From an uncultured Thiotrichaceae bacterium (GTDB lineage Bacteria; Pseudomonadota; Gammaproteobacteria; Thiotrichales; Thiotrichaceae): a DNA stretch of 64,000 nucleotides. Position numbers and translations under genes: made by a program. Shown piece by piece: positions 9,907-17,023 of the stretch. The DNA lies in NCBI GenBank assembly GCA_902727985.1, contig CACVAY010000112.1, forward strand, positions 16,082-80,081, given 5' to 3'. The notes below the pieces were generated by a model, which made no database searches, was not told the DNA's origin, and saw only the letters and a program-made list of their open reading frames with translations. How positions within the stretch are numbered: the first letter of the stretch is position 1; the number at the start of each line of letters is the position of its first letter.

Positions 9907-10113
9907 TTATTCTTTGGCTCGTTCACGAAGCAAAGTGACTTGCTCTCCAGCAATTCCCCAGTTATCTGTTTCAACTTCATCAATGACTACAAAAGTCGTT
10001 GCTGGATTTTTGTTTAATACTTTCTCTAGCAAATCTGTTACACCAGCAATTAACTCTGCTTTTTGCTCAGAGGTAACGCCTTCATTCGTGACTTTGATAT
10101 TTACGTAGGGCAT
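9907..10113 (-). CDS. 4-oxalocrotonate tautomerase-like protein
   Basis: A 68-residue protein beginning Met-Pro-Tyr-Val-Asn-Ile, so removal of Met exposes the catalytic N-terminal proline used by the tautomerase superfamily. Length and the segment VTSEQKAELIAGVTDLL match the 4-OT family, which forms small hexamers in the cytosol. The segment TTFVVIDEVETDNWGIAGE resembles the YdcE/PptA-type and general 4-OT members. The true substrate is unknown: no aromatic meta-cleavage genes are nearby. It lies 65 bases downstream of fumarase on the same strand and may be cotranscribed with it. Confidence 0.85.
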   Translation of the reverse strand: MPYVNIKVTNEGVTSEQKAELIAGVTDLLEKVLNKNPATTFVVIDEVETDNWGIAGEQVTLLRERAKE

Positions 10114-10178
10114 TGCTTGTTCCTTTTTTAAGAATGGATCAAGCCTCTCAGTACCTTATTGAGAGGCTGTTAGCTGCA

Positions 10179-11681
10179 TTATTTCTGCATAATGATCTTC
10201 TGCCATTCAGCAGGGCCAGTGTTATGCACCGAAATACCTTGGCTATCCACTGCGACGGTTACTGGCATGTCTTTCACTTCAAACTCGTAAATCGCTTCCA
10301 TGCCCATTTCTGGGAAGGCGAGAACTTGTGAGCCAATAATGGCTTTTGAGACGAGGTAGGCTGAACCGCCGACTGCCATCAGATAGGCTGACTCATGTTT
10401 CTTGATGCTTTCAATTGCAATTGGGCCACGCTCAGCTTTGCCGATCATGCCAAACAAGCCTGTTTCTTCAAGTACCTGATCCGTAAACTTATCCATACGA
10501 GTAGCAGTTGTTGGGCCAGCTGGACCAACGACTTCATCTCTAACCGGATCAACAGGTCCAACGTAGTAGATAAAGCGGCCTTTAAGATCTACCGGTAACT
10601 CTTCACCTTTATCGAGTAGCTCAACAATGCGTTTGTGAGCAGCATCACGACCAGTAAGGATTTTTCCTGAAAGTAATAAAACTTCACCGGGTTTCCAGCT
10701 CTTCACTTCATCTTTGGTGATGCTATCCATATTCACGCGGCGTGCACTTTCATCTGGCGTATATTCTAGGTCAGGCCATGCAGAAAGGTCAGGAGCTGTC
10801 TGTAGAGCAGGGCCAGAACCATCAAGTGTGAAATGTGTGTGACGCGTTGCCGCACAGTTTGGAATCATACAAACCGGTAAGGATGCCGCATGTGTTGGGT
10901 AATCTTTGATTTTGATATCAAGAACGGTTGTTAGGCCGCCCAGACCTTGTGCACCAATACCAAGATCATTGACTTTATCCATGATTTCAAGGCGTAGCTC
11001 TTCTGCACGGTTTTGTGGGCCACGTTCACGCAGTTCGTGAATATCAATCGGCTCCATTAGAGACTCTTTAGCCAGTACCGCTGCTTTTTCTGCCGTACCC
11101 CCAATACCAATGCCCAACATGCCCGGAGGACACCAGCCAGCACCCATCGTTGGCACTGTTTTGAGTACCCAATCAACAATGCTGTCGCTAGGGTTGAGCA
11201 TCACCATCTTGGCTTTGTTTTCAGAGCCGCCGCCTTTTGCTGCGACTTCAACTTCAACCGTATCACCCGGAACAACCGTCATGTGGATAACAGCTGGTGT
11301 ATTGTCACCGGTATTTTTTCGAGCACCAGCAGGGTCTGCAAGAATTGATGCGCGAAGTACGTTGTCAGGGTGTTGATAGGCGCGTCTTACACCTTCGTTA
11401 ACCATATCCTCAACGCTTAGCTCGCTATCCCATGTGACATTCATACCAATCTTCATAAAGACCGTCACAATGCCTGTATCCTGACAAATCGGACGACGAC
11501 CTTCGGCACACATGCGAGAATTTACCAGAATTTGTAGCATGGCATCTTTTGCTGCCGGAGATTCTTCTTTCTTCCATGCTTCATGCATAGCTTCAATAAA
11601 ATCAGTGGGGTGAAAGTAGGAAATGAATTGTAAGGCATCGGCTACACTGTCGATGACATCGGCTTGCTTAATGACTGGCAT
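10179..11681 (-). CDS. fumA: Fumarate hydratase, class I (iron-sulfur)
   Basis: Interconverts fumarate and malate in the TCA cycle. The protein is 500 residues from the ATG at 11681; an open frame extends 25 codons further upstream but that extension looks non-coding, and MPVIKQADVIDSVADAL is the normal family start. Cysteines expected to hold the 4Fe-4S cluster are visible in PICQDTGI, GAGWCPPGMLGIGIGGT and PVCMIPNCAATRHTHFTLDG. The beta-domain signature GPAGPTTATRMDKF is present. It lies beside the glyoxylate-shunt genes, so three malate-producing or malate-consuming enzymes cluster here. Confidence 0.93.
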   Translation of the reverse strand: MPVIKQADVIDSVADALQFISYFHPTDFIEAMHEAWKKEESPAAKDAMLQILVNSRMCAEGRRPICQDTGIVTVFMKIGMNVTWDSELSVEDMVNEGVRRAYQHPDNVLRASILADPAGARKNTGDNTPAVIHMTVVPGDTVEVEVAAKGGGSENKAKMVMLNPSDSIVDWVLKTVPTMGAGWCPPGMLGIGIGGTAEKAAVLAKESLMEPIDIHELRERGPQNRAEELRLEIMDKVNDLGIGAQGLGGLTTVLDIKIKDYPTHAASLPVCMIPNCAATRHTHFTLDGSGPALQTAPDLSAWPDLEYTPDESARRVNMDSITKDEVKSWKPGEVLLLSGKILTGRDAAHKRIVELLDKGEELPVDLKGRFIYYVGPVDPVRDEVVGPAGPTTATRMDKFTDQVLEETGLFGMIGKAERGPIAIESIKKHESAYLMAVGGSAYLVSKAIIGSQVLAFPEMGMEAIYEFEVKDMPVTVAVDSQGISVHNTGPAEWQKIIMQK

Positions 11682-11845
11682 AGATATTCTCGCTGTTTGC
11701 GTTATTGGAGCGCTGGCTACGCAACGTCTTGCCTCTAGTTTTAAGATGATTCTCACTTAAAAGCAATGGCTAAGCCCTAGTATCGAATAATACAATTATC
11801 TGCATTAGGTCATGCAATGTGTCTTTTGATAGTTAAAAGTTTAGT

Positions 11846-12997
11846 CTACAAGTTCAGGTCAATAGGCTCTGCTTGACTCATGTGTTCAATAACGAGGTCG
11901 AGTTGTACTTGAGTTTCGTTTTCAAGGCTGTAGCTTTTTAGTTTGTCGAATAGTTCCTGTTGCTCAAGGATATAGCGTTCCCCAGAACTAAGTTGGACAT
12001 AAGCAGCCCAAGGAATGAATTTGGTGAGGACGTAGTCTTGATCTTCCTCTGGGGAAATATCAATATTTAAGCCCGAAATATAAACCAAATTGCGCCCCGC
12101 ATAAGCAGGGTCTTGAGAGACGCTTCGGAAGGCTCGATCAAACTCAGCTTCTGTATTTACCTGTGCAGATGTTAGCATTGGGTTTGATGAGGTAACAATC
12201 CATGGCATGGCGCGCATAAGATTTTTCTCAATCTGCTGCATGCTGTCGAATCCTCCCACTAAATCTGTTTGATAGGTATAGCTAAAATACTCGGGGAGTA
12301 AAGAGTCTCCTATCGCTTGTGGGCCAGAATTTATGTCAAAGAACCAATTCATGTGATCAAAAAAATCTTGCGTGGCTTGAAAGGTTCTGGATGTGCTTTG
12401 GATGGAGATGGGGATGTATTCACCTTCGCTATGCATTTCTATCATTTTTTCGAGATTCAGCATTAAACTCAGTTCTCGAGTGCGAGATAAAAACTGATTG
12501 TCAATGGTGATTAGACAACGTTTAGCGTGCATATCAACAAAAATATGATTTTTTGCGAATTCGTATTCTTTTAAATACCAATCAAGTACACCATGAATTT
12601 TTCCGCAGTTACTTGAGCATTGCGAATGTTCGCTTTGGATACGACGGTACGTACCGTAGACTTTGGTTATAGGGTCATAGCCAACATGGCTGGCATGTAA
12701 TATGAATAAATCCTTACCATGATGTGCGTGCGGCCCGTGTCGTTCGCAGGCCATAATGCCGCCAACTTGTCCGTGATTGAAAGGAAACACACCAAAATGT
12801 TTAGCCAGTAAAATGATGGGGTAGCCTTGGCTCTCATCAGAACAGAAAGCACGTGAAGGCATGATTTTTCCAGTTTCAAAGCCTAAATCTAACAGCCAGT
12901 TGTGGAGTCTGGGAATGAAATTACTATACCAAAACCAGTAGTGATCCATACGAAAATTACCGATTCTCGCCTGAATATTTTCACGAACATTATACAT
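11846..12997 (-). CDS. LCIB-like (theta-type) carbonic anhydrase candidate
   Basis: A 383-residue cytosolic protein without signal or membrane segments. Its N-terminal half matches the pattern of the algal LCIB/LCIC family: a Cys-x-Asp-Glu element (AFCSDES), a PFNHGQVGGIMA loop, a FILHASHVGYD strand with the presumed zinc His, then VYGTYRRIQSEHSQCSSNCGK containing the second zinc Cys. In LCIB-type beta-related carbonic anhydrases, two Cys and one His bind zinc, with an Asp-Arg pair. The C-terminal part (about residues 200-383) is not one I recognise. It faces away from csoS1D across 415 bases and sits beside the carboxysome genes, so a role in inorganic carbon handling is likely. Activity is inferred from motifs only. 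Confidence 0.65.
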   Translation of the reverse strand: MYNVRENIQARIGNFRMDHYWFWYSNFIPRLHNWLLDLGFETGKIMPSRAFCSDESQGYPIILLAKHFGVFPFNHGQVGGIMACERHGPHAHHGKDLFILHASHVGYDPITKVYGTYRRIQSEHSQCSSNCGKIHGVLDWYLKEYEFAKNHIFVDMHAKRCLITIDNQFLSRTRELSLMLNLEKMIEMHSEGEYIPISIQSTSRTFQATQDFFDHMNWFFDINSGPQAIGDSLLPEYFSYTYQTDLVGGFDSMQQIEKNLMRAMPWIVTSSNPMLTSAQVNTEAEFDRAFRSVSQDPAYAGRNLVYISGLNIDISPEEDQDYVLTKFIPWAAYVQLSSGERYILEQQELFDKLKSYSLENETQVQLDLVIEHMSQAEPIDLNL

Positions 12998-13412
12998 AAT
13001 TGTTTGTTTTATTTATGAGTGGTTTGAAGGGAAAAATTCTTCAGATAATTGTACCAAAATCTACGTTGCCTTGATTTCTACTTTATTAATACATTGTATT
13101 GTGATTAGGAAGTGCAACGAGATTAATGTATTCAATTGGTTAGGCTGTATAGGGGGCTGTTTTTGGTGTTTTGCATCAGGTAATAGTCATCTGCGATAAA
13201 GCATGTGGTTCTCTTATGTTTCTTTGAAGGTTTAAACGCTACTTGGAAAAACCAGATAATTTCTAGAAAGTTAAGTGAAAGGCTGTGCACTATTAACAAT
13301 TGTTAATGGCTAACTTGATAAATCGATATGCTATTGAGCGACACCTTTAATGATCATCTCAGGAAAAGCCGATACAATGCCGCATATCTTAATGGCGACC
13401 TTCTGAATCTAT
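12998..13412. promoter_or_regulatory. Divergent promoter region, LCIB-like gene / csoS1D
   Basis: 415 bases between two divergent genes, without an ORF. It should hold promoters for both. The most distinct element is the 16-bp palindrome at 13292-13307, described separately. Confidence 0.5.
13292..13307. promoter_or_regulatory. Candidate CbbR operator upstream of csoS1D
   Basis: A perfect 16-bp palindrome, ATTAACAATTGTTAAT. It contains TTA-N7-TTA, fitting the TNA-N7/8-TNA half-site rule for CbbR. Fourteen of 16 positions are identical to the palindrome ATTAACTATGGTTAAT between cbbR and cbbL (15094-15109). Confidence 0.55.
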
Positions 13413-14045
13413 ATGGATAATGTCAATCTACGAGTCTATTCCTTTATTGATTCGTTACAACCACAGCTTGCTTCTTATTTAGCAACGTCTTCACAGGGTT
13501 TTTTGCCGATTCCGGGTGATGCGTGTTTGTGGGTTGAGGTTTCTCCGAGTATGTCTGTCCATAAGCTTAGTGATCTTGCTTTAAAGCAGACCAATGTTCG
13601 TCTTGGTCAGCAAGTGGTGGAACGTGCCTTTGGTACAATGGAGGTGCACTATCGCAATCAGAGTGAAGTTCAAGCGGCGGGTGATGCGATTCTAAACGAG
13701 ATTCATCATGATATCTCTCACCGTGAACCTTGCCGTATTGCCTGGAAGGAAATTATTCGCGCAGTCGCACCTGACCATGCAACATTGATCAACCGCCAAC
13801 TACGTCAAGGTTCGATGCTGCTTCCTGGTAAGAGTATGTTTATTCTTGAGACCGAGCCAGCAGGATATATCGTATATGCGGCCAATGAAGCAGAAAAGGG
13901 GGCGCATGTAACTTTAGTTGATGTCAAAGCTTTTGGTCCGTTTGGTCGCTTGATTATGATGGGAACAGAAGCTGAGGCCGAACAGGCTATGTTTGCTGCT
14001 GAGCGTGCAATTGATAGACTAAATCAGAATGCGGGTCAGCGTTAG
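13413..14045 (+). CDS. csoS1D: Carboxysome shell protein CsoS1D (tandem BMC domain)
   Basis: A 210-residue protein with two degenerate bacterial-microcompartment domains. The C-terminal one is clear: [47 protein letters not shown]. CsoS1D trimers stack in pairs and have a large gated pore thought to pass larger metabolites such as RuBP through the shell. In Halothiobacillus-type clusters csoS1D lies with the main operon; here it lies upstream of cbbR, facing it convergently, and has its own promoter region with a candidate CbbR box. The ATG lacks a strong ribosome binding site. Family assignment rests on the BMC signature and its position. Confidence 0.85.
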   Translation: MDNVNLRVYSFIDSLQPQLASYLATSSQGFLPIPGDACLWVEVSPSMSVHKLSDLALKQTNVRLGQQVVERAFGTMEVHYRNQSEVQAAGDAILNEIHHDISHREPCRIAWKEIIRAVAPDHATLINRQLRQGSMLLPGKSMFILETEPAGYIVYAANEAEKGAHVTLVDVKAFGPFGRLIMMGTEAEAEQAMFAAERAIDRLNQNAGQR

Positions 14046-14100
14046 TTTGTTTTATCCTTGTCGGTGGTGTTCAAGGTGAGTGTTTACAGCTCTTGATTAA

Positions 14101-15054
14101 TTACTGATGCAATCCTCTGTATATTTCAATCTGCTTATGTGTTTCTTCACGTATGGTTTTTGTCCCATCATCAATTAAAAATTCTAGAAATTTTTGTGCT
14201 GTGCAAGAAAGTCGTTTGTTCTTAAGGTGAACGGCATACCATTTTCGTGTAATAGGAAAGTGTTGTACATCAAGCACTGTTAATAACCCTGCCTCTAGTT
14301 CCAGCTTTAGATTATGTAGGGATAAGACTGAAATCCCCAAGCCTGCCATAACAGCCTGTTTAATGGCTTCGGCGCTACCTAATTCCATATAAGTATTGGC
14401 TCTTAAATTGTTTTCTTGAAAGAGTCGTGCTCTACAGGCTCTAGTTCCAGAGCCCTGTTCTCTAGATATAAAGCGCTCATTAGCAATTGTAGATAAAGGG
14501 ATATTTTTTTCATTTGCAAAAGGGTGATCCTTAGGGGCAACAACCACTAAAGGGTTGTCTAGAAAATAATAAGCTTCCAGCGAAATGTTTTGGGGGAGGG
14601 TGCCCATGATAAAAATATCATCAAGGTTCTCAGCTAATCTATCGCCTACCTTGGACTGATTGGTGATTGTCAAAGCAGGTTCGACTTCGGGGTGGTCTTT
14701 TAAGAAACGCCCTAGCAAATGAGGCATGAAGTATTTAGAGGTGGTGATTGCAGAAAGGCGCAAGGGGCCTTTGATGGTTTTACCCATATCTTGAATGTCT
14801 GAATTGAGTAGCTCAAGTCTGTTAAGTACATCGTCTGTAGCTTCAAATAACTCTTTTCCGGCCTCAGTTAAGAAGATTTTTTTGCCGACTTTCTCTACAA
14901 GGGGGATTCCCACACTCTCGGCAAGGCGTTTTATCTGAATCGATACACCGGATTGAGAAAGATGCAATTCCTTTGCAACAGCAGTAAATGATAAGTGTGT
15001 AGCAAGACTGTGAAATAAACGCATCTGGTGAATGGTTATATGCTTTAAATTCAT
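14101..15054 (-). CDS. cbbR: LysR-type RuBisCO operon regulator CbbR
   Basis: A 317-residue LysR regulator transcribed divergently from cbbL, the classic arrangement for CbbR. Residues about 8-67 form the winged helix (LFHSLATHLSFTAVAKELHLSQSGVSIQIKRLAE); the effector domain contains FISREQGSGTRA, a ligand-loop pattern typical of CbbR and CysB-like proteins. CbbR senses Calvin-cycle metabolites such as RuBP or PEP and activates cbb genes. Two adjacent 16-bp palindromes in the 175-base gap to cbbL are its likely binding sites, and a near-identical palindrome occurs before csoS1D. Confidence 0.92.
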   Translation of the reverse strand: MNLKHITIHQMRLFHSLATHLSFTAVAKELHLSQSGVSIQIKRLAESVGIPLVEKVGKKIFLTEAGKELFEATDDVLNRLELLNSDIQDMGKTIKGPLRLSAITTSKYFMPHLLGRFLKDHPEVEPALTITNQSKVGDRLAENLDDIFIMGTLPQNISLEAYYFLDNPLVVVAPKDHPFANEKNIPLSTIANERFISREQGSGTRACRARLFQENNLRANTYMELGSAEAIKQAVMAGLGISVLSLHNLKLELEAGLLTVLDVQHFPITRKWYAVHLKNKRLSCTAQKFLEFLIDDGTKTIREETHKQIEIYRGLHQ

Positions 15055-15077
15055 GCTGTTGTATTCTCTATAAAGAT

Positions 15078-15109
15078 ATTAGTCTTTTCTAATATTAACT
15101 ATGGTTAAT
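15078..15109. promoter_or_regulatory. Tandem candidate CbbR operators, cbbR/cbbL
   Basis: Two abutting 16-bp dyads: 15078-15093 (ATTAG-N6-CTAAT) and 15094-15109 (ATTAACTATGGTTAAT). Both share ATTA at one end and TAAT at the other. The pair resembles the two-site (recognition plus activation) arrangement of LysR operators and lies between the divergent cbbR and cbbL genes. Confidence 0.65.
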
Positions 15110-15229
15110 GGTGTCCATGAGAACTATTTACTGTTAGTAGTCTAGGACATTTTCTATCATCCTCCCAGCTGAAGACGAGCCTCGTCGAGGCACTAAATTC
15201 CCAACTGCGTTTATAGGAAGGAGAAAATA

Positions 15230-16648
15230 ATGGCGAAGAAATACGAAGCTGGTGTTAAGGAATATCGGCAAACTTATTGGCAGCCAGAATATGTCCCGTT
15301 GGACTCTGATATTCTGGCATGTTTTAAGATCAGCCCGCAACCTGGTGTTGACCGTGAAGAAGCTGCAGCCGCTGTGGCAGCAGAATCTTCAACAGGTACA
15401 TGGACTACGGTATGGACTGACCTTTTGACCGATATGGATTATTACCGTGGACGTGCGTACTCAATCGAAGACGTACCAGGTGATGATTCTTGCTTCTATG
15501 CATTTATCGCATACCCAATCGATCTTTTTGAAGAAGGTTCGGTTGTAAACGTATTTACCTCTTTGGTAGGTAACGTATTCGGATTTAAAGCGGTACGTGC
15601 TCTACGTCTGGAAGACGTAAGATTCTCGCTACACTACATCAAGACATGTAATGGACCACCGCATGGTATCCAGGTTGAGCGTGATCATATGACTAAATAT
15701 GGTCGTCCAATGCTGGGTTGTACTATCAAGCCTAAGCTTGGTCTATCGGCTAAAAACTACGGTCGTGCGGTATATGAAGTACTACGTGGTGGACTTGATT
15801 TCTCGAAAGATGATGAAAACATCAACTCACAGCCATTCATGCGTTGGAGAGATCGCTTCTTGTTTGTTCAAGATGCAATCGAAACTGCTGAGGCTCAAAC
15901 AGGTGAGCGTAAAGGTCACTACCTTAACGTTACTGCTCCTTCTCCAGAAGAAATGTACGAGCGTGCTGAATTTGCTAAAGAGATTGGTTCTCCGATCATC
16001 ATGCATGACTTCCTAACAGGTGGTTTGACTGCAAACACAGGTCTGGCTCGCTGGTGTCGTAAGAATGGTGTGTTACTTCACATTCACCGTGCAATGCACG
16101 CTGTACTAGATCGTAACCCACATCACGGTATTCACTTCCGTGTTCTAACTAAAGCACTTCGTTTGTCAGGTGGTGATCATCTCCATACGGGTACGGTTGT
16201 TGGTAAGTTGGAAGGTGACAGAGCGTCAACATTAGGTTGGATCGATTTACTACGTGAATCATTCGTTCCTGAAGATCGTTCACGCGGTATCTTCTTCGAT
16301 CAGGACTGGGGTTCAATGCCTGGTGTATTCGCTGTTGCTTCGGGTGGTATCCACGTATGGCACATGCCTGCGCTAGTTAGCATCTTTGGTGATGACTCAG
16401 TACTCCAGTTTGGTGGTGGTACTCTTGGTCACCCTTGGGGTAACGCTGCTGGTGCTGCTGCTAACCGTGTCGCTTTGGAAGCGTGTGTAGAAGCTCGTAA
16501 CCGTGGTGTTGAATTAGAACGTGAAGGTAAGGAAATCCTTACTAAAGCTGCTAACTCAAGCCCAGAACTTAAGATCGCTATGGAAACATGGAAAGAAATT
16601 AAGTTTGAGTTCGACACAGTCGATAAGCTTGATACACAGAACCGTTAA
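15230..16648 (+). CDS. cbbL: RuBisCO large subunit, form IA
   Basis: Fixes CO2 onto ribulose 1,5-bisphosphate inside the carboxysome. The product is 472 residues, the normal form I length. Lys167 and Lys169 lie in the loop GCTIKPKLG, and Lys193 in GLDFSKDDE is the carbamylated metal-binding residue; loop 6 and the [12 protein letters not shown] and [17 protein letters not shown] segments are intact. Sequence pattern and operon place it in the carboxysomal IA group. A very strong ribosome binding site (AGGAAGGAG) precedes the ATG. It is first in the cso operon, with cbbS 18 bases downstream, and is divergent from cbbR. Confidence 0.98.
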   Translation: MAKKYEAGVKEYRQTYWQPEYVPLDSDILACFKISPQPGVDREEAAAAVAAESSTGTWTTVWTDLLTDMDYYRGRAYSIEDVPGDDSCFYAFIAYPIDLFEEGSVVNVFTSLVGNVFGFKAVRALRLEDVRFSLHYIKTCNGPPHGIQVERDHMTKYGRPMLGCTIKPKLGLSAKNYGRAVYEVLRGGLDFSKDDENINSQPFMRWRDRFLFVQDAIETAEAQTGERKGHYLNVTAPSPEEMYERAEFAKEIGSPIIMHDFLTGGLTANTGLARWCRKNGVLLHIHRAMHAVLDRNPHHGIHFRVLTKALRLSGGDHLHTGTVVGKLEGDRASTLGWIDLLRESFVPEDRSRGIFFDQDWGSMPGVFAVASGGIHVWHMPALVSIFGDDSVLQFGGGTLGHPWGNAAGAAANRVALEACVEARNRGVELEREGKEILTKAANSSPELKIAMETWKEIKFEFDTVDKLDTQNR

Positions 16649-16666
16649 TCTTAAGGAGTAAATAAT

Positions 16667-16996
16667 ATGTCTAATGTTGCAGACTTCAAACAGTCAATTA
16701 AATTTGAAACATTTTCTTATTTACCTGCTTTAACATCTGAAGAAACTCGTGCTCAGATTCAATACATCGTTTCACAAGGTTGGAACCCTGCGATTGAGCA
16801 TGTTGAGCCAGCACGTGCAGCTGATATTTACTGGTTCATGTGGAAGCTTCCCATGTTCGGTGAGCAGAGTGTTGATGAAATTCTTACAGAGCTAGAAGCG
16901 TGTAAGCGTGAATATCCGAATCATCACATTCGTTTGATCGGCTATGACAACTATACGCAGAGTCAAGGGACAGCATTCGTTGTATATCGCGGCTAA
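16667..16996 (+). CDS. cbbS: RuBisCO small subunit
   Basis: A 109-residue small subunit that caps the L8 core. The signature [29 protein letters not shown] is typical of carboxysomal form IA small subunits, and the short beta-A/beta-B loop fits bacterial enzymes. Ribosome binding site AAGGAGT precedes the ATG. It sits between cbbL (18 bases) and csoS2 (27 bases), so the three are cotranscribed. Confidence 0.98.
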   Translation: MSNVADFKQSIKFETFSYLPALTSEETRAQIQYIVSQGWNPAIEHVEPARAADIYWFMWKLPMFGEQSVDEILTELEACKREYPNHHIRLIGYDNYTQSQGTAFVVYRG

Positions 16997-17023
16997 TTAA
17001 TCCACAGACTTGAGGATATAAAC

